A DNA stretch of 38,496 nucleotides from Acetatifactor sp. (GCA_016293615.1 JAEDDX010000020.1:1-38496); one strand, 5' to 3'. Shown: positions 8,348 through 16,086, counted from the stretch's first letter. Made by a program: numbers and translations. Notes: generated from the letters alone by a model not told the origin.

Positions 8348-9685
8348 ATGTATCCCTTGGAGAATGTGTGGCCGGAGTGGCAAATTGTCAGGAATTTGGG
8401 AGAGGGTTCCTATGGAAAGGTTTATGAGGTTGTCAGAAATGATTTGGGCGGAAGCTTTCGGGCAGCACTGAAAGTGATCAGTATTCCGAAAAATAAATCC
8501 GAATTTGAGAGTGTTCTTCGGGAAGGTATGGATGAAAGAAGTGCTACAAGCTATTTTCACGGAATGATGGCGGATATTGTAAAAGAATTCGCATTAATGG
8601 AAAAGCTGAAAGGCAATACGAATATTGTTGCTTACGAAGATCATTCTATTGTTCAGCATGAAGATGGCAGAGGGTGGGATGTTTTGATTCGTATGGAATA
8701 TCTTACACCATTCAACGAATACATAAAAAATCATTCTCTGTCAGAAGAGGATATTATTCGTTTTGGAAAAGATATCAGTCGCGCACTGTCCCTGTGTGAG
8801 AGACATCAGATCATTCATCGGGACATCAAGCCGGAGAATATATTTGTAAATGATTTGGGCGATTTTAAGCTGGGTGATTTTGGAATTGCTCGAACAATAA
8901 ATCTGGTAACGGATATGTCTCAGAAAGGTACCTATAACTATATGGCTCCGGAGGTTTATCGGGGCGGTTCATATGACGCTACCGTTGATATCTATTCACT
9001 CGGAATCGTTCTGTATCGACTGCTCAATAACAATCGTTTGCCTTTTATGCCTCCTTATCCACAGGAGATAACATATACTGACAAGGAAAATGCAGTATTC
9101 AGAAGATTATCCTGTGAGCAGCTGCCACTCCCCGCTCAAGGGAGCCCCCACCTTCAGAATATTGTTATGAGAGCGTGTCAGCCAAATCCATTTTATCGTT
9201 ACCGAACGGCGGAGGATATGTTGCATGATTTGGAGTGTATTGAGCGAGGAGAGAGTAACGAGAGGTTCTATTATACTGCTCAGGAGACTTCTTATCGATT
9301 TGATAAAACGGAGGAACTTGTCCCGGATAATAGTGAAAAACAAAGACCGGTGAGTGCAGCATGCAATACCGGTTTAAAAGACAGTTGGCAGGAACACAGG
9401 CTAAAAAAAACACAGGAAAAGGAACTGAAAAAAGAAGTTATTCGAGAACACAAAAGAAAAAAGAGAAAGCGTAGAAGAGTAATCAGACTACTGCTTGTAT
9501 TAGTGCTCCTTTTGTTCCTTTTGAGGGAAAAGTCACTCGTTGATAGGGGGGAATCTGAGAAGAGTGTGATTGTGAAACTTTCAGATATGGCAGAGCAGAA
9601 GATTGAATCATTCTGGGAAAGCCTCATGTCCGACTATGGCATTCCGCAGGAGATTATTAATCTAGTTATTCCACTGGAAAAATAA
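8348..9685 (+). CDS. Membrane-anchored Ser/Thr protein kinase (Hanks type)
   Basis: This 445-residue protein has a complete N-terminal kinase domain (about 10-290): glycine loop G18-E-G-S-Y-G23, ATP-binding Lys42, catalytic H157-R-D159, DFG at 177-179 and A-P-E at 200-202. All key residues are present, so it should phosphorylate Ser/Thr residues. A basic linker rich in Lys/Arg (about 350-377) leads into one membrane helix (about 378-396), and about 48 residues follow outside the membrane. PASTA repeats, the usual peptidoglycan sensor of PrkC-type kinases, are absent; the outside part is too short for one. The start ATG has AGAGGAA upstream. The gene follows a terminator, so it may have its own promoter. 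The neighbouring T-T-x-L repeat protein is a candidate substrate (inference). Confidence 0.93.
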   Translation: MYPLENVWPEWQIVRNLGEGSYGKVYEVVRNDLGGSFRAALKVISIPKNKSEFESVLREGMDERSATSYFHGMMADIVKEFALMEKLKGNTNIVAYEDHSIVQHEDGRGWDVLIRMEYLTPFNEYIKNHSLSEEDIIRFGKDISRALSLCERHQIIHRDIKPENIFVNDLGDFKLGDFGIARTINLVTDMSQKGTYNYMAPEVYRGGSYDATVDIYSLGIVLYRLLNNNRLPFMPPYPQEITYTDKENAVFRRLSCEQLPLPAQGSPHLQNIVMRACQPNPFYRYRTAEDMLHDLECIERGESNERFYYTAQETSYRFDKTEELVPDNSEKQRPVSAACNTGLKDSWQEHRLKKTQEKELKKEVIREHKRKKRKRRRVIRLLLVLVLLLFLLREKSLVDRGESEKSVIVKLSDMAEQKIESFWESLMSDYGIPQEIINLVIPLEK

Positions 9686-9754
9686 CGATTTGTTTACCAG
9701 AAAAGAAAAGTTAGTAATAATTAAACTTGGGCAGATTGCTATGTCGACACTTTT

Positions 9755-9835
9755 GTCCTTTTTGTCACGGTAAAAGTAATAGCCCTTTTTGCCACGGTAA
9801 AAGTAATAGCCCTTTTTGCCACGGCAAAAAATAAT
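9755..9835 (+). repeat. Three tandem 27-bp repeats upstream of the thiamin promoter
   Basis: Three consecutive 27-base units (9755-9781, 9782-9808, 9809-9835) share a core CCTTTTTG(C/T)CACGG followed by an A-rich tail. The last unit ends directly at the -35 box of the thiamin promoter. They have no coding potential. Whether they bind a protein or are leftover repeats is not visible. Confidence 0.8.
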
Positions 9836-9864
9836 TTGACAAGCAGGCCCTTAGTGCATAGAAT
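9836..9864 (+). promoter_or_regulatory. Sigma-A-type promoter of the thiamin operon
   Basis: TTGACA (9836-9841) and TAGAAT (9859-9864) are separated by exactly 17 bases and lie about 30 nt upstream of the TPP riboswitch. This is a near-consensus vegetative promoter, so control is likely exerted afterwards by the riboswitch. Confidence 0.85.
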
Positions 9865-9892
9865 ATGTTTGTCAAGTGATTTGACGAACTAC

Positions 9893-9996
9893 ATATTTTG
9901 GGGAGCTGATGAACATTGGCTGAGAAATGAACCGGATTCGTTCATGACCCATCGAACCTGTTGGATAATGCCAGCGAAGGGAGAGCGCAAGCGTAT
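9893..9996 (+). ncRNA. TPP riboswitch (thi-box aptamer)
   Basis: The conserved thi-box blocks occur in order: GGGGAGC near 9900, GGCTGAGA near 9918-9925, GACCC near 9946-9950, GAACCTG at 9954-9960 and GGATAATGCCAGCGAAGGGA at 9963-9982. These are the signature segments that bind thiamin pyrophosphate. The aptamer is followed within 15-25 nt by an intrinsic terminator, so ligand binding most likely causes premature termination. The genes downstream are all thiamin genes, which confirms the assignment. The outer edges are approximate. Confidence 0.96.
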
Positions 9997-10008
9997 TGTA
10001 ATCTATGC

Positions 10009-10046
10009 GAGCAGAGTGTCTTTTTGTAGGCATTCTGCTCTTTTTT
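10009..10046 (+). terminator. Riboswitch expression-platform terminator
   Basis: GAGCAGAGTG (10009-10018) pairs with CATTCTGCTC (10031-10040) with one G-U pair, followed by six T. It sits between the TPP aptamer and thiE, the position expected for a transcriptional off-switch. Confidence 0.9.
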
Positions 10047-10151
10047 GCTGCAGATTTATTTCGCGGATGTCTGGACACTGCGGAATCGTGACCGTATGAT
10101 TTGTGCGGCTTTGGGTATGCAGCAAAGAGAAGGATGGAGAAAGGAGGCTAT

Positions 10152-10775
10152 ATGGAGAAGGAAACATTAGCGCTCTATGCAATTACAGACAGTCGTCTGG
10201 CGAAGGAACAGTCATTTTATGAACAGATTGAGGATGCTCTGAAGGGAGGAGTCACGCTCTTACAGCTGCGCGAGAAAGACATGGCGGAGGAAGAGCTGTT
10301 GAAGGAGGCCCTGGAGGTTCAGAAAATCTGCAAAAAGTACAAGGTACCGCTGATTATCAACGATAATGCAGAGCTTGCGAAGAGAATCGATGCAGACGGC
10401 GTACATGTCGGTCAGTCTGATCTGGACGCAGCGGAGGCGAGAAAACTCCTGGGACCGGAGAAGATCATCGGTGTGACGGCTAAGACAGTGGAGCAGGCAA
10501 AGGCCGCACAGAAGGCCGGCGCCGATTATCTGGGCAGCGGGGCGGTATTCGGAACCACTACAAAGCCGGATGCGAAACCCATGACCATCGAACTGCTTCG
10601 GGAGATCGTGGATGCGGTGGAGATACCCGTGGTGGCAATCGGAGGGATTGACATCAGCAATGCCCATAAGCTTGCGAAAACGGGCATTGCAGGAATTGCG
10701 GTGGTAAGCGGTATCTTTGGAAAAAGTGATTGTTGTGCGGCTGCCGGAGAATTGAAGGCGGTTTGTTTGCAGTAG
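10152..10775 (+). CDS. thiE: Thiamin-phosphate synthase ThiE
   Basis: This 207-residue enzyme couples HMP pyrophosphate to thiazole phosphate to form thiamin phosphate in the cytoplasm. Family signatures are all visible: Q-L-R-E-K for pyrophosphate binding, I-I-N-D-N, D-G-V-H-V-G-Q, G-S-G-A-V-F-G-T-T-T-K and V-A-I-G-G-I, arranged as a TIM barrel of usual family length. The start at ATG 10152 is set by AAGGAGG immediately upstream; the frame also extends to 10101 but without a ribosome binding site. It is the first gene after the TPP riboswitch and so the first under its control. A 110-nt gap separates it from thiD; a short TCCTG-CAGGA hairpin lies in that gap. Confidence 0.96.
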   Translation: MEKETLALYAITDSRLAKEQSFYEQIEDALKGGVTLLQLREKDMAEEELLKEALEVQKICKKYKVPLIINDNAELAKRIDADGVHVGQSDLDAAEARKLLGPEKIIGVTAKTVEQAKAAQKAGADYLGSGAVFGTTTKPDAKPMTIELLREIVDAVEIPVVAIGGIDISNAHKLAKTGIAGIAVVSGIFGKSDCCAAAGELKAVCLQ

Positions 10776-10885
10776 CAGATACAACAGTTGCGGCACATTG
10801 GGGGCACCACCTTGTGTCGCAGGTTTAAGACCAAGAAAACGTGAATGTTGATTTCCTGATTTCAGGATTGTGTGGAGGAGATTTT

Positions 10886-11689
10886 ATGAACACAGCATTA
10901 ACGATCGCGGGAAGTGATTCCTGCGGAGGCGCCGGCATACAGGCAGATATTAAGACAATGACAGCCCATGGAGTATATGCCATGAGTGCCGTCACTGCGC
11001 TGACTGCTCAAAATACAACCGGCGTATCAGATATTATGGAGGTAACTCCTGCATTTTTGGAAAAACAGCTTGATTGTGTGTTTGAGGATATTATGCCTGA
11101 TGCAGTGAAGACGGGAATGGTAGCCTCAAGCGAATTGATCAGAGTCATTGCAGCAAAAATAAAGCAATACCATGCAAAAAACCTTGTGGTGGATCCCGTT
11201 ATGGTAGCAACAAGCGGATCAAAGCTGATCAGCGACGATGCTATCGGCACCTTGAAACATGAATTATTACCTCTGGCTACTGTGATTACACCCAATATTC
11301 CTGAGACGGAAGTCATCACCGGGATGCAGGTCAGAACGCAGGAAGATATGATTCGGGCCGCAAAATGGATTTATGAACAGTACGGATGTGCTGTGTTATG
11401 CAAGGGCGGTCATCAGATCAATGATGCCAACGACCTTTTGTACCGGGATGGCGATTACAGGTGGTTTTACGGTAAGAGAATCCCAAATCCCAACACACAC
11501 GGCACCGGCTGTACGCTTTCGAGCGCGATTGCCTCTAACCTTGCAAAAGGTCAAAGCCTTGATGAGGCAGTATTATACGCGAAGAACTATATTTCGGGAG
11601 CTTTGGCAGCCATGCTTGACTTGGGAAAAGGTTCCGGACCGATGAACCATGCATTTGCAATTCAGGGAGACTATAAAACAGCAGAATAG
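10886..11689 (+). CDS. thiD: Hydroxymethylpyrimidine / phosphomethylpyrimidine kinase ThiD
   Basis: ThiD (267 residues) phosphorylates HMP and HMP-phosphate to give HMP pyrophosphate, the partner of ThiE. The N-terminus has the G-S-D-S-C-G-G-A-G-I-Q-A-D substrate/ribokinase-fold signature. Near the C-terminus are C-K-G-G-H and the anion-hole sequence H-G-T-G-C-T-L-S-S-A-I-A, containing the catalytic Cys. Length is normal for a stand-alone ThiD. The start at ATG 10886 is supported by GGAGGAG 5 nt upstream; an in-frame ATG at 10841 would add 15 non-conserved residues. It is followed after 9 nt by thiC. Confidence 0.96.
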   Translation: MNTALTIAGSDSCGGAGIQADIKTMTAHGVYAMSAVTALTAQNTTGVSDIMEVTPAFLEKQLDCVFEDIMPDAVKTGMVASSELIRVIAAKIKQYHAKNLVVDPVMVATSGSKLISDDAIGTLKHELLPLATVITPNIPETEVITGMQVRTQEDMIRAAKWIYEQYGCAVLCKGGHQINDANDLLYRDGDYRWFYGKRIPNPNTHGTGCTLSSAIASNLAKGQSLDEAVLYAKNYISGALAAMLDLGKGSGPMNHAFAIQGDYKTAE

Positions 11690-11698
11690 GGGATATCA

Positions 11699-13009
11699 AT
11701 GAGAAATTATACGACACAGATGGATGCTGCAAGAAAAGGCATCGTAACGAAGGAACTGGAAATCGTAGCGAAAAAGGAGAACATGTCCACAGAGGAACTG
11801 ATGGATCTGGTGGCAAGAGGACAGGTGGCGATTCCTGCGAACATCAATCATACCTGTATTGACCCGGAGGGTGTCGGAAGTATGCTCCGGACGAAGATCA
11901 ATGTCAATCTAGGCGTGTCGAGAGACTGCAAGGATTATGATATTGAGATGAAAAAGGTCATGAGCGCGGTGGAGCTTGGAGCGGAAGCCATTATGGATCT
12001 TTCCAGCCACGGAAATACACAGCCCTTCCGGCAGAAGCTTACCAGGGAATGCCCTGCCATGATTGGTACTGTTCCGGTATATGACAGTGTCATCCATTAT
12101 CAGAGAGATCTGGCCACGCTGACGGCGCAGGATTTTATTGATGTTGTCAGACTTCATGCGCAGGACGGCGTTGACTTTGTAACCGTTCACTGCGGTATCA
12201 CCAGAAAGACCATCGAACAGATCAAGCTTCACAAGAGAAAGATGAACATCGTAAGCCGCGGAGGAAGTCTGGTATTTGCCTGGATGAGTATGACCGGCAA
12301 TGAGAATCCTTTTTATGAATATTACGATCAGATTCTGGATATCTGCGAAGAATATGATGTTACCATTTCTCTCGGAGATGCCTGCAGACCGGGGTGCCTT
12401 GCGGATGCAGGGGATGTATGCCAGATAGAGGAGCTTGTCAGACTCGGCGAATTGACCAAGAGGGCGTGGGCGCACAATGTCCAGGTGATGGTGGAAGGAC
12501 CGGGACATGTACCGCTGAATCAGGTCGCTGCAAATATGGAAATCCAGAAGAGCATCTGTATGGGAGCTCCTTTCTATGTACTGGGACCTCTGGTTACGGA
12601 TATTGCTCCCGGCTATGACCACATTACCTCCGCAATCGGCGGAGCGGTGGCAGCGATGAGCGGAGCGGCGTTCCTTTGTTATGTCACCCCTGCGGAGCAT
12701 CTGGCGCTTCCCAATGTGGAGGATGTCAGACAGGGCATTATTGCTTCCAAGATAGCGGCTCATGCGGCGGATATTGCAAAAGGGGTCAAGGGCGCGCGTG
12801 ATATTGACGACAGGATGGCGGATGCCAGAAGAAACCTGGACTGGGACGCCCAGTTTGACTGTGCATTGGATCCGAAGACCGCGAAGGAAATCCGTGACAG
12901 CAGAGCTCCGGAAGAAGATCACAGCGACACCTGCAGCATGTGTGGAAAATTCTGTGCCGTCAGAAGCATGAACAAAGCTCTGGCAGGCGAGTACATTGAT
13001 ATTCTGTAA
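11699..13009 (+). CDS. thiC: Phosphomethylpyrimidine synthase ThiC (short form)
   Basis: ThiC is the radical-SAM enzyme that rearranges aminoimidazole ribotide (AIR) into HMP phosphate. The 436-residue length is that of the short form without the extra N-terminal domain found in enterobacteria. Signature blocks include I-P-A-N-I-N-H, N-V-N-L-G-V-S-R, G-A-E-A-I-M-D-L-S, the H-C-G-I segment and M-V-E-G-P-G-H-V-P. The iron-sulfur cluster cysteines are C412, C415 and C419, a C-x2-C-x3-C spacing, one residue shorter than the C-x2-C-x4-C described for E. coli-type ThiC. Its substrate AIR is made by PurM, encoded about 7.5 kb downstream, so thiamin and purine synthesis compete for it. Confidence 0.97.
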   Translation: MRNYTTQMDAARKGIVTKELEIVAKKENMSTEELMDLVARGQVAIPANINHTCIDPEGVGSMLRTKINVNLGVSRDCKDYDIEMKKVMSAVELGAEAIMDLSSHGNTQPFRQKLTRECPAMIGTVPVYDSVIHYQRDLATLTAQDFIDVVRLHAQDGVDFVTVHCGITRKTIEQIKLHKRKMNIVSRGGSLVFAWMSMTGNENPFYEYYDQILDICEEYDVTISLGDACRPGCLADAGDVCQIEELVRLGELTKRAWAHNVQVMVEGPGHVPLNQVAANMEIQKSICMGAPFYVLGPLVTDIAPGYDHITSAIGGAVAAMSGAAFLCYVTPAEHLALPNVEDVRQGIIASKIAAHAADIAKGVKGARDIDDRMADARRNLDWDAQFDCALDPKTAKEIRDSRAPEEDHSDTCSMCGKFCAVRSMNKALAGEYIDIL

Positions 13010-13084
13010 CGCTTTAAGACTTGGCCGGGTATCGGTAATGATTCATACGAACCATGAAAATCAGACAAAGGAGACATCAGTAGT

Positions 13085-13600
13085 ATGAAATCATCAAATA
13101 TTAAGAAACTAACATTTACAGCAATTATGGCGGCGATTGCCGTTGTGGGATCTTTCGTATCCTTTCCTGTGGCAGGCAGCAAATGCGCACCGGTACAGCA
13201 CCTGGTAAACATTCTCTGTGCAGTCTTTGTAGGACCCTGGTGGGGCGTGGCCTGCGCCTTTATCGCCAGCCTGATCCGAAACCTTCTTGCGCTCGGCTCG
13301 CCGTTGGCGTTCCCGGGAAGCATGTGCGGAGCACTGTTGGCGGGCCTGTTGTACAGATTTGTGAAGAAAACACCGGCAGCCTATGTCGGCGAACTGGTCG
13401 GAACGGGTCTCATCGGCGGCATGTTGTCTTATCCTGTCGCACTGTTGGTTATGGGGAATGATAAGGCAGCACTGTTCACCTTCGTGATTCCCTTCCTGAT
13501 CAGCTCCCTCGGCGGAACCATCATTGCGGTAATCGTTGTGACGGCGCTTTCCAAAACAGGAGTTTTGCGCAGATTTCAGGACGAATTGAACGGGAAATAA
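13085..13600 (+). CDS. thiW: ThiW, substrate-binding (S) subunit of an ECF thiazole transporter
   Basis: This 171-residue integral membrane protein has five to six hydrophobic helices and the characteristic ThiW stretch F-P-V-A-G-S-K-C-A-P-V-Q-H near residues 20-35, followed by S-L-I-R-N-L and A-F-P-G-S-M-C-G-A-L-L-A-G. ThiW is known as the S component that pairs with a shared ECF energising module to import hydroxyethylthiazole; that module is not in this window. It has AAAGGAGA 10 nt before ATG 13085. It stands right before thiM, the kinase for the same substrate, which supports thiazole salvage. Confidence 0.92.
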   Translation: MKSSNIKKLTFTAIMAAIAVVGSFVSFPVAGSKCAPVQHLVNILCAVFVGPWWGVACAFIASLIRNLLALGSPLAFPGSMCGALLAGLLYRFVKKTPAAYVGELVGTGLIGGMLSYPVALLVMGNDKAALFTFVIPFLISSLGGTIIAVIVVTALSKTGVLRRFQDELNGK

Positions 13601-13604
13601 AACT

Positions 13605-14393
13605 ATGGACTACATACATCAGATTTGGAACAACCGACCTCTGGTACATTGTATCACCAATATTGTGACGGTGAACGAGTGTGCCAACGCCTTGCTTGCC
13701 ATAGGCGCATCACCTACCATGGCACACCATCCTGAGGAAATGGAGGAAATACAGAAGGGCTGCGATGCCCTTGTGTGCAATCTCGGAGCCACAGAGAACT
13801 ATGACGCCATGGAATTGGCGGCAAAATGCGCCGGGGAAACCAATCACCCGATCGTAATCGATCCGGTGGGCTGCGGGGGATCTTCCTTCCGAAGAGCATT
13901 CTTCCGGAAGCTTATCAGCCTTAGCAAACCGGCCTGCATCAGAGGAAACTATGCGGAAATCACCGCCCTCGCGGAAGATATGTCAACGGTTACCGGGGTG
14001 GATGCCGGCGGCTTTTGCCGGAACAATCACGAGGATATCGAAGCATGCGTAATGAAGCTTGCAAGGGACACCGGAGCCATCGTTGTGGCGTCCGGGGCGG
14101 TTGATCTGATCGGTTGCGCAGGTGAGGGGCATGACGGACAGGTGATTGCCGTATCCGGCGGTGACCCTATGATGAGCCGCATCACCGGAGTGGGGTGTAT
14201 GGAGTCCGCCCTGCTCGGAGCGTTTCTGACCGTTGAGCTTACTGCGGAGGCCGTCAGGGCCTGCTGCGAACGGATGAAGCAGGCAGGAAAAGAAGCGGCA
14301 GAGGAAACGAGACGGGAGGAAATGGGAAGCATGACCTTCCGGGAAAAGCTGATAGACAAATTATTTGTGGATTTCGAAGATGCAGGACTGTGA
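13605..14393 (+). CDS. thiM: Hydroxyethylthiazole kinase ThiM
   Basis: ThiM (262 residues) phosphorylates the thiazole alcohol so ThiE can use it. The N-terminal P-L-V-H-C-I-T-N-I-V-T-V-N block, the G-A-S-P-x-M-A segment, the D-P-V-G-C-G nucleotide region and the G-V-G-C-M-x-S-A-L-L-G-A-F active-site loop with its catalytic Cys are all present. The loop reads G-V-G-C instead of the commoner G-T-G-C, a mild variation. The gene begins 4 nt after thiW and is the last intact gene of the thiamin operon. Confidence 0.95.
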   Translation: MDYIHQIWNNRPLVHCITNIVTVNECANALLAIGASPTMAHHPEEMEEIQKGCDALVCNLGATENYDAMELAAKCAGETNHPIVIDPVGCGGSSFRRAFFRKLISLSKPACIRGNYAEITALAEDMSTVTGVDAGGFCRNNHEDIEACVMKLARDTGAIVVASGAVDLIGCAGEGHDGQVIAVSGGDPMMSRITGVGCMESALLGAFLTVELTAEAVRACCERMKQAGKEAAEETRREEMGSMTFREKLIDKLFVDFEDAGL

Positions 14394-14435
14394 GAATAAA
14401 AGCTATCAAAAATTGGAATCGTATCAGGAAAGGAA

Positions 14436-14943
14436 ATAAAAATAGGAAACATATCCAGAGCTGAAGCACTCGAATTATTAAAGAAATACAACAGGGATCC
14501 ATTCCACCTCCAACATGCCTATACGGTGGAGGCAGTCATGAAATGGTTTGCGAAGGAACTCCCCTGCACTTTTGCGCGAAGGAGGCGTGTCGGAGGATAT
14601 CATCCATGCCGTCGTATCTCATGGATATGGAATCACCGTTGAATGCGGAGTTACCCTGGATGTGGAACCGGTTCATGAAATGGAGAAGGTCCTGTTTGCC
14701 GTCGATGAACTGACCGGACTGATCTGGGCAGCAGCACTGATGCGTCCATCCGGTAGCGTCAAGGATATGGAACTGAAATCCCTGAAAAAGAAATATAAAA
14801 GCAAAGGCTTCGCTGCAGGCTGCTCCAGAGAAGTAATCGAACGGGGAGCCGTGCAGTTAGGCTGGGAGTTGGAACACTTACTCACCCTCACTTTGCAGGC
14901 AATGGCAGACTGTGAGGATGCCATAAAACAACAGAATTCATAG
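14436..14943 (+). pseudogene. Decayed HD-domain phosphohydrolase gene with internal deletion and frameshift
   Basis: Two pieces of one HD/HDIG-type protein are visible. The 5' piece (to about 14570) reads A-L-E-L-L-K-K-Y-N, then P-F-H-L-Q-H-A-Y-T-V-E-A-V-M. The 3' piece, in another frame (about 14572-14943), reads G-V-S-E-D-I-I-H-A-V-V-S-H-G-Y-G, then V-D-E-L-T-G-L-I-W-A-A-A-L-M-R-P and K-G-F-A-A-G-C-S-R-E. Between them the segment that would carry the His-Asp metal-binding motif (typically H-D-L-D after the first helix) is missing, together with about 50 codons, and the frame shifts. No good start codon follows the AGGAAA box: ATA stands where ATG is expected. The family is common in Lachnospiraceae and has no firm function. 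Decay is seen directly; the parent family is from memory. Confidence 0.8.
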
Positions 14944-14980
14944 GCGGAGCTCGAGTACTTCCCTCCCGCTTCCTAAGAAC

Positions 14981-15494
14981 CAAAAGCACAATATATGCCC
15001 AGATACCGATAAGTCACTGGGCACAGTGGCGAAAAAACACAATATATGCCCAGCCATCGTTAAGCTATTGGGCACAGTGGCGAAAAAACACAATATATGC
15101 CCAGCCATCGTTAAACTACTGGGCACAGTGGCGAAAAAACACAATATATGCCCAGCCATCGTTAAACGATTGGGCACAGTGGCGAAAAAACACAATATAT
15201 GCCCAGCCATTGTTAAACTATTGGGCACAGTGGCGTAAAAAACACTAAATATGCCCAGCCATCGTTAAACGATTGGGCACAGTGGCATAAAAAACACAAA
15301 ATATGCCCAACCATTGTTAAACTATTGGGCACAGTGGTGAAAAAACACTAAATATGCCCAGCCACTGCTAAACGATTGGGCACAGTGGCGTAAAAAACAC
15401 TAAATATACCCAGCCACTGATAAACTACTGGGCACAGTGGTGAAAAAAACACAATATATGCCCAACCATCGTTAAACTACCGGGTATCCTGGTG
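14981..15494 (+). repeat. Ten tandem 51-bp hairpin repeats
   Basis: Ten head-to-tail units of 51 bases (some 50 or 52) follow the HD pseudogene. Each unit contains TGCCCA, about 18 bases, then TGGGCA, able to form a small hairpin, joined by an A-rich linker AAAAAACAC. In units 8 and 9 a second pairing appears, GCCACTG with CAGTGG(C/T), suggesting alternative folds. Units 1 and 10 are the most diverged, as expected at array edges. The unit is a multiple of three, so repetitive frames exist on both strands, but none has a ribosome binding site. Function is unknown. Confidence 0.93.
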
Positions 15495-15596
15495 CTTTCG
15501 CCGGAATATGATCCTGACGGAAGGCATGTTATTGTATTTCAAACCCATCAGTCGAGGATGAAGAATCAGTATATACGCGCGTCCGGGGTGGCATGA
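15492..15596 (+). other. Possible gene remnant (34 codons) between the hairpin array and a terminator
   Basis: A short frame beginning at a GTG encodes a protein-like 34-residue stretch including P-E-Y-D-P-D-G-R-H-V-I-V-F. It ends in a stop inside the following terminator stem. There is no ribosome binding site and the frame joins the last 51-bp repeat. It may be the tail of a lost gene, but I cannot name a family. Confidence 0.2.
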
Positions 15597-15618
15597 TACC
15601 ACTTCCGGGCGTGTTTTT
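15576..15618 (+). terminator. Strong rho-independent terminator
   Basis: GTCCGGGGTGG (15581-15591) and CCACTTCCGGGC (15599-15610) form a long GC-rich stem with one bulge and a short loop, extended outwards by further pairs, followed by five T. It probably ends transcription from the thiamin operon and repeat array. Confidence 0.8.
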
Positions 15619-15795
15619 CATAAAATGTGTAATATGAAACGAAATTTTCGAAAACTCCCTTTTCGGAATTGTGTACCCAGTGCATTTATGTACAATCAGT
15701 AGATTTATAATTCATTTTTCTTAAAATATTCTTTACTTTTTTGGTGTGTGTGTTACATTTTTTAATGTATGAATTTGAGATAGGAGGGATGACAT

Positions 15796-16029
15796 ATGAG
15801 ACGTATGAATCATATACGGGCAGGCGTATTAGCACTGAGATTATTGGGAGTGATTTTGGTGATTTTTAACGGTTTAGATATAATCAGATGTCTTTTAGGA
15901 ATGATTGTAGATATAGATAAAAGTAGTATCGCTTATGTAAGTGCATTAATAATTGGTGGATTCTGGCTTCTGGTCGGTATAGGACTGATAGTTGTGGCCG
16001 GTATTATTAAGAAAAAATTTATCAAGTAG
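15796..16029 (+). CDS. Small two-helix membrane protein of unknown function
   Basis: This 77-residue protein starts at ATG 15796 behind a good TAGGAGGG box. It has two hydrophobic helices (about residues 10-38 and 45-70) joined by an Asp/Lys-containing loop and ending in a Lys-rich tail (I-K-K-K-F-I-K). Composition suggests a membrane peptide with both ends in the cytoplasm. It is isolated: terminators lie on both sides, and A+T content is higher than in the neighbouring genes, which with the flanking inverted repeats hints at an acquired cassette. No homologous family is recognised. Confidence 0.65.
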   Translation: MRRMNHIRAGVLALRLLGVILVIFNGLDIIRCLLGMIVDIDKSSIAYVSALIIGGFWLLVGIGLIVVAGIIKKKFIK

Positions 16030-16049
16030 TAAATTAACAAGATTATAAA

Positions 16050-16086
16050 AGGCGCAATCCAAATAATGGGTAGTGTCTTTTTATTT
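16050..16086 (+). terminator. Terminator after the small membrane gene
   Basis: AGGCGC (16050-16055) pairs with GTGTCT (16073-16078) including G-U pairs, continued by TCC with GGG inside, followed by a T-rich run. It lies 20 nt past the stop at 16029. Confidence 0.55.

Noticed and set aside
15026..15238. Frame encoding a 17-residue repeated peptide inside the hairpin array
   Set aside because: It exists only because the 51-bp unit is a multiple of three; there is no ribosome binding site and the opposite strand has a similar frame.
14981..15494. CRISPR array
   Set aside because: Units are nearly identical throughout with no unique spacers, and no cas genes are nearby.
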